Origin: Cloacimonetes bacterium UBA5835
GTDB lineage: Bacteria > Cloacimonadota > Cloacimonadia > Cloacimonadales > Cloacimonadaceae
DNA: 21,860 nucleotides
Assembly: GCA_002432865.1 (NCBI GenBank)
Contig: DJGX01000059.1
Location: 14,039 to 35,898 of the forward strand
Direction: 5' to 3'
Below are positions 8,394 to 16,427 of this stretch, piece after piece (position 1 is the first letter of the stretch; the number at the start of each line of letters is the position of its first letter). Position numbers and translations under genes: made by a program. Under the pieces are notes generated by a model. The model saw nothing but the letters and a program-made list of their open reading frames with translations, was not told where the DNA came from and made no database searches.

Positions 8394-9496
8394 CTATTAT
8401 ATTGCTTAGCGTTACAATGCTCTTTTCGGTAGCTTATCTGGAAGCAGCTGTCAAAGTGAAAGTTAAAGCCACCGTAGAAACCAAAAAGAACAAGCCCAAA
8501 CCTGAAGAAATTAAAGCTGCTGTTAATAATGCTAAAATTCTGGCTGTTAAAAAATACGCCTCCGAAAAAGACACACGCAAAAGAGAACTTGTCAACGAAC
8601 TGATGCCAGATATAGAAAAGAATATTGATACTTACATCCTGGAAATAAATTACTTAAACGAAGGAAACAAAACAAACGGCATTTGGGAACAATTGTTGGA
8701 AGTTACCATCGACGATGTTCAGCTGGAATTGCTAATTAACCAAAAAATGAAAGATGTAATGGAAATGGCTGAACCAACATATTTAAGCTTTGTGTATGTA
8801 GCTCGTGAAGTTGCAGCTGTAGAAAGCCAAGGACAGACTATTAAAAAAGACCTTTCTACCAAATCGGATGTCTCTGCCTCAGGAAAAATTGCCACCAGCG
8901 GAGATACCGATAGCAATTTATCCGACCCTAATAAAATAAGCACAAGCAGCCAAGCCGAAGTGAATATTGATAAAAGTATCTCCCGAGAAGGTTCTATGGT
9001 TTATTCTCAATCTGTAGTAAATGCCAGTGAGGGAATCTATTACCGCACTTTTAACCCTGGGGAAATAGATACAAAAGTAACCGAGATATTCAATAAAGCC
9101 AATTTTGAAGTTGTTCCCGCTTATGAAGTAGGCATTTTACCCGAAAAATTTGCCTACGATTTTGCTGCCTTAAATGAAATCTCCTCTTCCACCCAAAAAG
9201 AAGCTACTGATATAGCTCGCGAAGCAGGTTTAGATTTTCTAGCTGTAGCAATGTTAGATGTTGGCAGAGAAGAAATTGATCCTGTTTCTGGAGGGAGTAA
9301 GGTTTATGTAAAAGTAAATGGCTATATTTTAGACCTACGCAAAAAATTTGCAGTAAAAGTATGCAGTGCAGGACCTTATCAGTTTAGCGGTATTGGCTCC
9401 AATCCTTCTGTAGCCAAAACTAATGCCTTAATTGAAGCTGCAAAAAATGCCTCCCAAGATTTAGTTGACCAGCTTCGCGTAAAGCTTGGAAATTGA
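8378..9496 (+). CDS. Exported protein of unknown function, operon gene 2
   Basis: This 372-residue protein has a signal peptide (MRKLLTIILLSVTMLFSVAYLEAA) followed by a lysine-rich segment. Residues about 45-120 form a helix-plus-strand domain (AVNNAKILAVKKYA ... WEQLLEVTIDD) that resembles the N-terminal fold seen in FlgT/LPP20-type envelope proteins. The middle (about 155-210) is low-complexity and rich in Ser, Thr and Asp. The C-terminal part (about 220-372) has a pattern reminiscent of CsgG/LpoB-like periplasmic domains: IAREAGLDFLAVAMLDVG, a strand pair, then an Ala-rich helix NALIEAAKNASQDLVDQL. These resemblances are by eye only. The ATG at 8378 is preceded by gaagggg and overlaps gene 1. 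Confidence 0.75.
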   Translation: MRKLLTIILLSVTMLFSVAYLEAAVKVKVKATVETKKNKPKPEEIKAAVNNAKILAVKKYASEKDTRKRELVNELMPDIEKNIDTYILEINYLNEGNKTNGIWEQLLEVTIDDVQLELLINQKMKDVMEMAEPTYLSFVYVAREVAAVESQGQTIKKDLSTKSDVSASGKIATSGDTDSNLSDPNKISTSSQAEVNIDKSISREGSMVYSQSVVNASEGIYYRTFNPGEIDTKVTEIFNKANFEVVPAYEVGILPEKFAYDFAALNEISSSTQKEATDIAREAGLDFLAVAMLDVGREEIDPVSGGSKVYVKVNGYILDLRKKFAVKVCSAGPYQFSGIGSNPSVAKTNALIEAAKNASQDLVDQLRVKLGN

Positions 9497-9509
9497 ACAT
9501 AAGAATTAT

Positions 9510-10226
9510 ATGAGATTATCCAGAATCTTATTAATTCTCGCTATCCTGCTTTCAATGCTTTCTTTGCATACAGCTCTGGATGCCAAAAAGAAAAAAAAGG
9601 AAGTAGAGATAAAATTATATCTTGATGATGCTCAATTGGAAAATCCGGAATATTATAATAAGCTGCCTGTGCTTTCCTTGGAATCTTTTGCCACCGCTTT
9701 ACTAACCCCCAAAACTACCAATTTCAAAATCATCAATCATAACTATCAAATTGCCAGAGCTGATTCCAAAATAGCGGAAGAAATGATTGCTGTTTCGTTA
9801 GGGATGCGCCAGGAATTTGTAAAAGTGGAAGCAGAAGGGAAATCTCTTCTTTCAGGAAATTTGGAAGGCAGCGAAGCAGAAATTTCTGAAGCGATGAAAA
9901 CAAAACTGGAAGACCTAAAAAATAATAAAGCTCAATTAAGCGAATCGCAAAAAGTATATTTTTTAAGCGGATTCATCTTTCTAACCAGCTCCATTATCCG
10001 CGAAAAAATAGTTTTGGAAAGCACTAAAATGTTTGTTAACGAAGCAAAAAATGCTAAGGGTTTGGATGCTGTTTTTTATGTAAAAGATATCCCTTATGCC
10101 ACAAATGTGGTTGTTGGACTGCCAACTTTGCTTACCACTCAGATGAAAACTATCAGCGAATTTATCACTATTGCTAAAACCCAAAACATTGATATTCCGG
10201 AAGATGTTACCGCAAGCTTGTTCTAA
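9510..10226 (+). CDS. Exported protein of unknown function, operon gene 3
   Basis: This protein is about 238 residues from the ATG at 9510. The frame is open upstream to a TTG at 9486, but the ATG is preferred because MRLSRILLILAILLSMLSLHTALDA makes a proper signal peptide and begins just after the preceding stop (9494-9496). Cleavage is probably after LDA, followed by a lysine run. The mature part is mostly helical and includes a hydrophobic helix near VYFLSGFIFLTSSI. It ends with a region containing a probable helical hairpin (VVVGLPTLLTTQMKTISEFI). No family is recognised. Its position between other exported proteins suggests a shared envelope role. Confidence 0.7.
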   Translation: MRLSRILLILAILLSMLSLHTALDAKKKKKEVEIKLYLDDAQLENPEYYNKLPVLSLESFATALLTPKTTNFKIINHNYQIARADSKIAEEMIAVSLGMRQEFVKVEAEGKSLLSGNLEGSEAEISEAMKTKLEDLKNNKAQLSESQKVYFLSGFIFLTSSIIREKIVLESTKMFVNEAKNAKGLDAVFYVKDIPYATNVVVGLPTLLTTQMKTISEFITIAKTQNIDIPEDVTASLF

Positions 10227-10304
10227 TAACCCCCTTGGCTTTATAACAAAAGATTCTAAGCAGCATAGCTTTATAGCAGCCCTTGCTGATTGTAATTTCG
10301 CTAT

Positions 10305-11312
10305 ATGGATATTATTATGCTAAAAAAAACTCTTTACCTGCTTGCCTTGTGTCTACTTATCAGTTCCAACCTATCTGCAGGAAGTAAAAAACCGGTTTGG
10401 ATCTCCGATCCCTATTCCCAATATCCTGCCCATCGTTATCTTTGCTCAGTAGGAATGGCTAATGACCTCAAAAGTGCTAAAAATGACGCTTTAAAGAATA
10501 TCGCAGGCTTTTTTGAAACCAGGGTTACAGCTGTTACTAAAAGTATGGAAAGTGAATCAAATTCTGCTTCAGGCTCTCAAATAAACAGCTCTATAACGAC
10601 CTCCGTAAAAGCTATTTCTGAAGGAACTTTAAAATATACCGAAATAAAAGCAACTTGGCAAGATCCTACAACTAAAACTTATTATGCCCTTGCGGCTTTA
10701 GATAAAACCGCCGTGCAAGCCCGTTACGAAAAAGAAATTGTGGAAAGCGAGTACTATATTGCCAATTGCCTTTTTAAGACCGATGACCCGCTTATCCGCT
10801 TTGCTAAATTGTGTCAGGCAATAGATAAACATAATGCAACCCAAAATGCTTTTGTTTATTATAATGCTTTAGCTGGTGAATCAGGTTCATTTTTACGCCC
10901 TGCTTTTTCAATGCAAGAATTGAAAGCCATGCGAGCTGAAACTGCCAAAGAAATTCCAATTAAAATACTCGTTGTAGGAGATGAATCTGCCTATCTGGAA
11001 ACCGCCCTCAGAAATGTTATTCGCCAATTGGGGTTTAGCGAAAACGGAATTTCCGAAAATACAGAATATGAATTATCGGCAACCCTGGAAACCGATCCGC
11101 AAAAAACAATAGGAAAACAGATTTATCAACCCCTGCGTATAAATATCAGCTTAAAGAAAGGAGATAACTTACTTTTCTCTTATGTGGATAAAACAGAACA
11201 GGGTGGACCAACAATTGAAGAAGCAAACTCGCGTAGCATAAAAGTACTGGCTAAGAATATCGAAAATAAATTCAATAAGGAATTTACCCAGTACTTGCTA
11301 AGCATAGAATAG
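10305..11312 (+). CDS. LPP20-family-like exported protein, operon gene 4
   Basis: This 335-residue protein has a signal peptide (MLKKTLYLLALCLLISSNLSA). The best start may be the ATG at 10317 rather than 10305; neither has a strong RBS. The mature N-terminus KKPVWISDP, then CSVGMANDLKSAKNDALKNIAGFFETRVTAV, is typical of the LPP20 family, a small alpha/beta envelope domain also present in FlgP and various lipoproteins. An Ala-rich helix precedes strands that lead into TYYALAALDK. A second domain (about 220-335) has IKILVVGDES and an Asn-rich beta segment. No lipobox is evident, so a soluble periplasmic form is more likely. It follows gene 3 after 78 bases. Confidence 0.78.
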   Translation: MDIIMLKKTLYLLALCLLISSNLSAGSKKPVWISDPYSQYPAHRYLCSVGMANDLKSAKNDALKNIAGFFETRVTAVTKSMESESNSASGSQINSSITTSVKAISEGTLKYTEIKATWQDPTTKTYYALAALDKTAVQARYEKEIVESEYYIANCLFKTDDPLIRFAKLCQAIDKHNATQNAFVYYNALAGESGSFLRPAFSMQELKAMRAETAKEIPIKILVVGDESAYLETALRNVIRQLGFSENGISENTEYELSATLETDPQKTIGKQIYQPLRINISLKKGDNLLFSYVDKTEQGGPTIEEANSRSIKVLAKNIENKFNKEFTQYLLSIE

Positions 11313-11470
11313 AGATAAGAACATTTTAGGGGTCTTTTATTGAATGCAATTATACCTTTATAGCCCAGAAGCTAAAACACTGTTAACGATAGCGACGGTG
11401 GCGTAAGCCCCTCGTAAAAGCTACACCTATAATTTTGTGGCTTGACATATGAACTAGCAATTCTGTAAAC
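11313..11470. other. Gene-free spacer between converging transcription units
   Basis: This stretch separates the end of the exported-protein operon from the terminator of the minus-strand regulator. No open frame of interest and no clear plus-strand terminator are seen. A TTGACA at 11442-11447 has a poor -10 (gtaaac) and no downstream plus-strand gene. Confidence 0.5.
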
Positions 11471-11516
11471 ACTAAAAAATAAATGGTTTGGGAAACATTA
11501 ATATATCTCCCAAACC
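11471..11516 (-). terminator. Rho-independent terminator of the AraC-family gene
   Basis: A perfect 9-bp inverted repeat, ggtttggga (11485-11493) / tcccaaacc (11508-11516), has a 14-base loop. Reading on the minus strand, the stem is followed by a T-rich run, atttattttttag (11473-11484 region). It lies just past the stop codon of the minus-strand regulator gene. Confidence 0.8.
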
Positions 11517-11542
11517 TCTGAAATATCTGTTTTGACTTGTTA

Positions 11543-12394
11543 TTACTTTTCTATCGGTACCCAAATTTCCATAATAGATTTTTCTGTCCCAAATTGAAAG
11601 CGATGATCGTATAGTTCAAAGTCATCAGATTTTTTGCGCTGGAAACCACTATTCGGTAACCATTCTTTATAAATAAAACTGTATGTTTGAGATAGAGTAT
11701 CCAATGAACCACAATGCTCAAATACAGCATAATCGGCATCGGAAATATCTCTATATTCCAATCCTTCTGGAACTGCTTTTTCTAACGGAAATTCCACTCC
11801 CGCAAGATAAGTAAAAGGTGTATCTTCATTCACAACACTCTGATCCTGATAGAAGCAGATTCCAAAAGCTGTTCCAGGATTTAAACACTCTGTAATCTTA
11901 TCACAAATCATTATGTCAAACTCATTCCATAAAGAAGGAATATTGTTATTCTTCATAGTATTTTGACAAGCGATCCCAACTACGCGAAAAGCATCTTTGT
12001 GCTTAATTTGAGGTGTAAGCATTTTTTCTCCTTTGGTTTGTGGTAATAGCGCGTTAAAATATTGTAAAGGGCCCAATTGGCGTCTTAACTTACCGGGAGT
12101 GATTCTATAAACCCCCATAAAAGACCTTGTAAACGCTGCTTGAGATTCATACTGATACTCGCTTGCTAATTGCTTGATGGGCTTTTCTGTAAAAACTAGT
12201 TCTTTTGCAGCTTCACTCATCCTGCGTTTGCGAATATATTCACCTACCGTGATTCCTGTGGAAGCCAAAAATACACGGTGAAAGTGCCAAGCTGACATAT
12301 TAGCCTGTTCAGCGATGTCTTCCAAAATCAGTCTTGTCTTAAGCCCAGCTTCAATATACCGTATTGCTTTGTCAAGTTTATGCTCATTGGGCAT
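11543..12394 (-). CDS. AraC/Rob-like transcriptional regulator with GyrI-like effector domain
   Basis: This 283-residue regulator has the DNA-binding domain at the N-terminus, as in Rob and related proteins. The first helix-turn-helix is at about 23-43 (LEDIAEQANMSAWHFHRVF) and the second at about 73-100 (IKQLASEYQYESQAAFTRSF, ending in RITPGKLRR). A linker leads to a GyrI-like small-molecule-binding domain at about 126-283 (FRVVGIACQ, then FGICFYQD, and a closing EIWVPIEK). Such proteins usually sense amphipathic compounds or drugs and control efflux or stress genes; the ligand here is unknown. The ATG at 12394 has AGGAG on the minus strand 9 bases upstream. The gene has its own promoter and terminator and is divergent from the cas operon. 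Confidence 0.9.
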   Translation of the reverse strand: MPNEHKLDKAIRYIEAGLKTRLILEDIAEQANMSAWHFHRVFLASTGITVGEYIRKRRMSEAAKELVFTEKPIKQLASEYQYESQAAFTRSFMGVYRITPGKLRRQLGPLQYFNALLPQTKGEKMLTPQIKHKDAFRVVGIACQNTMKNNNIPSLWNEFDIMICDKITECLNPGTAFGICFYQDQSVVNEDTPFTYLAGVEFPLEKAVPEGLEYRDISDADYAVFEHCGSLDTLSQTYSFIYKEWLPNSGFQRKKSDDFELYDHRFQFGTEKSIMEIWVPIEK

Positions 12395-12426
12395 TTTACA
12401 CTCCTAACGCTCTTTTGATAATTATT

Positions 12427-12455
12427 GCTATAATTTTCAGCATTTCATAAGTCAA
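12427..12455 (-). promoter_or_regulatory. Promoter of the AraC-family gene
   Basis: On the minus strand, TTGACT (12455-12450), exactly 17 bases of spacer, then TATAGC (12432-12427), lies about 35 bases from the ATG at 12394. Spacing and hexamers fit a housekeeping sigma factor. Confidence 0.65.
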
Positions 12456-12868
12456 GCAGAAAGATTTGATTTTTTTTGCGGAATTATACTATAACATAAC
12501 TAGCCGACTACTTGCTGTGCTCCTAAAACCAGAAAGAGAATTGTTAGAATATAATTTCTGTACTGTATCGCTTACCTATATACTTAGCATAATGATAGCC
12601 ATACTTACCTATTATTATTTTCACCCTTGGGGAATCCTTGCTAATATAATTATTAAAAAAAACAAATCTGCCTTATTAGCTTCTTTCAGTAATTCCGGTG
12701 TTCCTTATGGTATCTAATAAACCTATAATAATGTAACTTCTTATTGCTTTCTATCATTAGTTCTTTTTTTCTCTTTGCCCAAAAGTCAAAACAGCAAAAC
12801 GACCCTATTTTATAAAGCATCCATAACTTCTTGTAAATCAGAGTAATACTTATTAGTTTATTTTTTCC
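12456..12868. other. Long intergenic region upstream of the cas operon
   Basis: This AT-rich stretch between the divergent regulator and cas6 contains no convincing gene. A plus-strand frame at 12466-12717 (83 codons, one or two hydrophobic segments) starts at a TTG in a T-run without an RBS and was rejected. A T-rich tract lies at about 12740-12775. No CRISPR repeat is present, and no inverted repeat with a T-run was found. Confidence 0.5.
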
Positions 12869-12900
12869 TTGACAGAATAATAATTTATTTTTACCTATAA
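12869..12900 (+). promoter_or_regulatory. Probable promoter of the cas operon
   Basis: TTGACA (12869-12874) is followed by tacctataa at 12892-12900. With a 17-base spacer the -10 is TACCTA; CTATAA lies at a 20-base spacer. The downstream leader to the cas6 ATG is about 70 bases. The ten bases cttgacagaa also occur at the -35 of the exported-protein operon (from 7224). It is the only consensus-like -35 upstream of cas6. Confidence 0.5.
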
Positions 12901-12973
12901 AAAAAGAAAATATCTTTTAGAGACACGATGTATGGCAGTTACCTATTATTATGTAATTAGGAAGTAAAATGGA

Positions 12974-13645
12974 ATGAAGATCCGTTATTTAATTGTCAGT
13001 TGGACTGATGTTCTGCTCGAGCCAAGGGATATTCCCAAACTGAGAGGTTTCTTTGTGAATCAATTTCCTGAAGATCATATTTTTCATAATCACCTACCTG
13101 GATTTGGATATAACTATAAAGCTCCCCAAATTCAATATCGGGTTATGGAAAAACATCCTGCTCTGCTTGCCATCAATGATGGTATAGATATCATCAAAAA
13201 GGTCTTTCTGGAAGTGGATAAACTGGAAATTAACGGCAAGACACTCGTTTCCAACGAAAGAGAAATCTCCTTGAAAGAAGAGGATTTTGGCTTAACCGAA
13301 AACTATTATACTTACTTTTTTGCCTCTCCCTGGATGGCTTTGAACCAGGAAAACTATAAGGACTATAATAAAATGAATACTTTTCAGCGGAACCAAAGAT
13401 TAAAAACCATCCTGAAAAATAACCTCAAAACCCTTTCCAAGGCATTTAACTATTGGATTCCAGATGTGGAAAAACTAAATGTGGATGGCTGGTTTAAACC
13501 CCTGGAAGTAAATTTCCATAATCAACCTATGCAATGCTTTACCGGCGATTTTACGACCAATTTCCATATCCCTGAATTCCTTGGTCTCGGAAAACAAAGT
13601 GCTCGCGGCTTTGGCGTAGTAAGAAAAAGAAAGGAGGAAAAATGA
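12974..13645 (+). CDS. cas6: CRISPR-associated endoribonuclease Cas6
   Basis: Cas6, 223 residues, cuts the CRISPR precursor transcript within each repeat to release crRNAs for the type I-B complex. It is a RAMP-type protein: the C-terminal glycine-rich loop GLGKQSARGFG lies at 204-214, next to a basic tail (RKRKEEK). Its sequence style resembles the Cas6b-type proteins of Bacteroidetes-like lineages more than classical Cas6 of Thermotoga. Candidate catalytic histidines are H38 and H40 in the N-terminal half. Start choice: ATG 12974 with aggaag (12959-12964); an ATG five bases earlier hits a stop at once. It is the first gene of the cas operon and overlaps cas8b by four bases (ATGA). Confidence 0.88.
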   Translation: MKIRYLIVSWTDVLLEPRDIPKLRGFFVNQFPEDHIFHNHLPGFGYNYKAPQIQYRVMEKHPALLAINDGIDIIKKVFLEVDKLEINGKTLVSNEREISLKEEDFGLTENYYTYFFASPWMALNQENYKDYNKMNTFQRNQRLKTILKNNLKTLSKAFNYWIPDVEKLNVDGWFKPLEVNFHNQPMQCFTGDFTTNFHIPEFLGLGKQSARGFGVVRKRKEEK

Positions 13646-15531
13646 TTCATAAAATGTATGCTCTCTATGAACATATACCAGAGGGAATTATTTCATCTTT
13701 GGAAAACGAATATGATCTTGAACTAAATCCTTTTCCCAATTTAAAAGTTATTACCTTGGATTTTAAAAAGGAAGAGAATCGGTATATTTTAGATGATAGA
13801 GAAGATAATTTCTCAGATTATGATTCCGATAGAAACATTACAGATTACTTTTACAGAGCAGCTTCTTCAAATACTGTATCTCCATTTCTATCCTTAATTG
13901 TTACAGGAAAAGGATTATGCTTGAAAGATACTTCAACCTATTCTGTTGATTCTAAAGATTATAAGAAAATAATCCGCATTCTTGAAAATAATGTAGAGAT
14001 AAAACCTGAATTGCAAGGTCTCTTAGATTTTTTTAGAAATTCACCTGAACTTGTTTATGAAAAAATCCATTCTTATCTTGATCCAGATATGGATAAACAG
14101 TATCTCTTAACTATAAGGATAGATGGAGAATATATTGGCAGAAGCTACATTTTTGAACCAATAAGGAAAAAAGCTATTGAGGATTTTTATCGGGATTTCT
14201 ATACTCTGCAAGATGAGAAAGTAGTAGGCGATAATTTAATGTGCTCTATGTGTTTGCAAAAGAAAGAAGAATTATGGGGCTATGTATCTATCTATAATTT
14301 CTATGCTGCAAAAACAGAATATGCACCTATCGCCGGAGGTTTTGACAAAAAAAAGGCATATAGAAATTATCCTGTCTGTCCTGAGTGTGCAGCAAAACTT
14401 AAAAGAATGAAACCGGTAATTGATAAATACTTTGATTTTCAATTCTGTGGTTTTAACTATTTGTTAATTCCGGAAATAGTTACTTTAGGAACTAATAATG
14501 AAGCTATAAATACTATAATTGAAATTATGGTTGCCCAATATGAAGGAGATTCTACATCAGCTATCAATTTAAAAACCCGTCTGGGTACTTTTACTTTGAG
14601 TGAACGCAAGAAAATAGTAGATGCCGATACAAAAGAAGTATTTGATTGCTTGGCAGAGACCGATGAATCTGCATCTTATACAATGCTTTTTTATAAAGCT
14701 CAACACGCTGAATTTAAAGTTTTAATAACCATAGAAAATGTATTTCCTCATCACTTTAAAAACATATTTGATGCCAAGTGTAAAGCTGAACAGCACAGTA
14801 TTTTTAAGAATCTTCCAGGAAACCAAAAAAATGAGGTATATAATCTGGAATTTAGATTTGATGTTTTAAAGGAGTTTTTGCCTAAAAGTACAGATGGTGA
14901 TTTTTCTAATGCATTTTTGGAAGTGACAAGGAAGATATTTGTTCAGCAACCCGTGTCTTATGATTTTATGCTTAATGTTATGACGAACATTATTAGGAAA
15001 AAATTCGTAAATGACGAAAATTATGAATTGTGTGCAAGGAAGGCATTTCTGATATTAAAGTTTATGTCCTATCTGGGAATTATAAATATAAATAATCAAA
15101 AACCAAATATGGAGGAAAATATGAATCCCAAATTTATTACTTTTTTCGATGAGCACAAGGATTTCTTCAATTCCAGTGCTAAACAAAGTATATTTATGTT
15201 AGGCGTGTTAACCCAATTTCTTCTTAATATCCAATATGTTGATAAAAAAGGAGCTACACCTTTCAGAAACAGATTGAATGGGTTGAAATTAAATAAGGAA
15301 ATTATCCAAAGAATTTTCACCGAAGTAATAGAAAAACTTGAAGAATATGATAAAAATTATTACAAAGAAATGGAGAGAGAGATCGCCGGCCTCTTAGTCC
15401 AAGGTGGATTAGAAAAGCTTTCCAATGACGAAATCAGCTTTTTCTTTACTTTAGGAATGGCTTTGAATCAAGAATTTAAAGACCAAGATGAAGATAAACA
15501 AGAAGAACAAACTGGAGGAAACAATGAGTGA
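13642..15531 (+). CDS. cas8b: Type I-B Cascade large subunit Cas8b (Csh1/TM1802-like)
   Basis: Cas8b, 629 residues, is the large subunit of the type I-B Cascade. In this family it helps recognise the PAM and recruit Cas3. A zinc-finger-like pair is present: C201-x2-C204 and C246-x2-C249, as in TM1802/Csh1-type Cas8b proteins. The C-terminal ~135 residues are mostly helical and end in a highly acidic tail (DQDEDKQEEQ). An internal start within this part is listed separately. The start overlaps the cas6 stop (ATGA), with aggagg just upstream. Its last codons carry the RBS of cas7, and the stop lies inside cas7. Sequence conservation is generally low in this family, so the call rests on the zinc pairs, length and position between cas6 and csh2. 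Confidence 0.88.
   Translation: MIHKMYALYEHIPEGIISSLENEYDLELNPFPNLKVITLDFKKEENRYILDDREDNFSDYDSDRNITDYFYRAASSNTVSPFLSLIVTGKGLCLKDTSTYSVDSKDYKKIIRILENNVEIKPELQGLLDFFRNSPELVYEKIHSYLDPDMDKQYLLTIRIDGEYIGRSYIFEPIRKKAIEDFYRDFYTLQDEKVVGDNLMCSMCLQKKEELWGYVSIYNFYAAKTEYAPIAGGFDKKKAYRNYPVCPECAAKLKRMKPVIDKYFDFQFCGFNYLLIPEIVTLGTNNEAINTIIEIMVAQYEGDSTSAINLKTRLGTFTLSERKKIVDADTKEVFDCLAETDESASYTMLFYKAQHAEFKVLITIENVFPHHFKNIFDAKCKAEQHSIFKNLPGNQKNEVYNLEFRFDVLKEFLPKSTDGDFSNAFLEVTRKIFVQQPVSYDFMLNVMTNIIRKKFVNDENYELCARKAFLILKFMSYLGIININNQKPNMEENMNPKFITFFDEHKDFFNSSAKQSIFMLGVLTQFLLNIQYVDKKGATPFRNRLNGLKLNKEIIQRIFTEVIEKLEEYDKNYYKEMEREIAGLLVQGGLEKLSNDEISFFFTLGMALNQEFKDQDEDKQEEQTGGNNE
15121..15531 (+). CDS. cas11b: Candidate small subunit Cas11b from an internal start in cas8b
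   Basis: An in-frame ATG (15121, codon 494 of cas8b) is preceded by GGAGG at 15111-15115 with a 5-base gap, the same spacing as at the cas7 start (GGAGG 15514-15518, ATG 15524). It would give a separate 136-residue, mainly helical, acidic-tailed protein identical to the Cas8b C-terminus. For types I-B, I-C and I-D it is established that the small subunit Cas11 can be made by internal translation of the large-subunit gene, and no separate cas11 gene exists in this operon. The GGAGG arises within the codons of Met490-Glu491-Glu492. That this start is used is inferred. Confidence 0.7.
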   Translation: MNPKFITFFDEHKDFFNSSAKQSIFMLGVLTQFLLNIQYVDKKGATPFRNRLNGLKLNKEIIQRIFTEVIEKLEEYDKNYYKEMEREIAGLLVQGGLEKLSNDEISFFFTLGMALNQEFKDQDEDKQEEQTGGNNE

Positions 15532-16396
15532 AATTAAAAGAACAGAGATACTATTTCTCTATGATGTCCAAAATGGTAATCCTAATGGTGATCCTACGGA
15601 CGAAAACAAACCTCGTATTGATGAAGAAACTGGTTATAACATTGTTACAGATGTTAGATTAAAGAGAACAGTTAGAGATTATATGTTCAGTTATTTAGGT
15701 TATAACCAAGATGGTGTCAAGGACATTTTTGTCAGGCAAACCTTTGTTGATAACAACCCTGAAAAAGGATTAAATGATGGAAAAAATAGAGCCAAACATT
15801 ATAATGATAACCTGGATAATATACTAAAGGCCTGTATTGATATTCGTTTATTTGGAGGAGTTATTCCTTTGGATAAATCTTCCATAACTTTTACTGGACC
15901 AGTTCAATTTAAAATGGGACATTCTTTACACAAAGTCGAAAGAATGTATATAAAAGGTACGGGAGCTTTTGCTTCAAAACCAGGTGCAAAGCAACAGACA
16001 TTTCGGGAAGAATATATATTGCCATACTCATTCATTGCCTTTTATGGCATTATCAATGAAAATGCAGCAGAAAAAACAAGATTAACAAATGACGATATTG
16101 AAGTTTTAAAAGATGCTCTCTGGAATGGTACTAAGCAACTAATAACCAGATCCAAAATGGAACATAATCCCAGAATGTTATTAATGCTTACGCATAAAGC
16201 AAGCAATTACTTTATTGGCGAATTAGATAAGCATATACAACTTAAAACAAATATACAAGATGAGCAGATTAGGAGCACAAAAGATTTTAAGCTTGATATG
16301 GCTGAGTTAAAGGAGATTATTGATAATATGGGACCGGATAAACCAGAAATATTTTTAAACAAAGATCCAAATCTTGTTTTAGAGGGCTGGGATTAA
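15524..16396 (+). CDS. cas7: Type I-B Cascade backbone protein Cas7 (Csh2)
   Basis: Cas7/Csh2, 290 residues, is the RAMP-fold protein that polymerises along the crRNA spacer to form the Cascade backbone. The N-terminus EILFLYDVQNGNPNGDP (8-24) followed by RIDEETGYNIVTDVRLKRTVRDY is diagnostic of Csh2. The start is ATG 15524, with GGAGG five bases upstream. The frame extends to an upstream ATG at 15488, but that would add 12 Lys/Asn-rich residues lacking an RBS. It overlaps the cas8b stop by eight bases, so the two are translationally coupled. The FGGVIPL and FTGPVQF segments at about 100-130 are typical of Cas7. Confidence 0.94.
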   Translation: MSEIKRTEILFLYDVQNGNPNGDPTDENKPRIDEETGYNIVTDVRLKRTVRDYMFSYLGYNQDGVKDIFVRQTFVDNNPEKGLNDGKNRAKHYNDNLDNILKACIDIRLFGGVIPLDKSSITFTGPVQFKMGHSLHKVERMYIKGTGAFASKPGAKQQTFREEYILPYSFIAFYGIINENAAEKTRLTNDDIEVLKDALWNGTKQLITRSKMEHNPRMLLMLTHKASNYFIGELDKHIQLKTNIQDEQIRSTKDFKLDMAELKEIIDNMGPDKPEIFLNKDPNLVLEGWD

Positions 16397-16427
16397 TTTA
16401 CTACTATACTAATTAATAGGAGAGGAT

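Noticed and set aside
11442..11470. TTGACA promoter candidate on the plus strand
   Set aside because: The -10 match is poor and no plus-strand gene follows for over 1.5 kb.
12466..12717. 83-codon plus-strand ORF with hydrophobic segments
   Set aside because: It starts with TTG in a T-run, has no ribosome binding site, overlaps the promoter of the divergent regulator and shows no recognisable family; hydrophobicity is expected from AT-rich noise.
15488..15523. Upstream ATG for cas7
   Set aside because: It would add 12 Lys/Asn-rich residues with no RBS, whereas ATG 15524 has GGAGG at ideal spacing and gives the normal Csh2 N-terminus.
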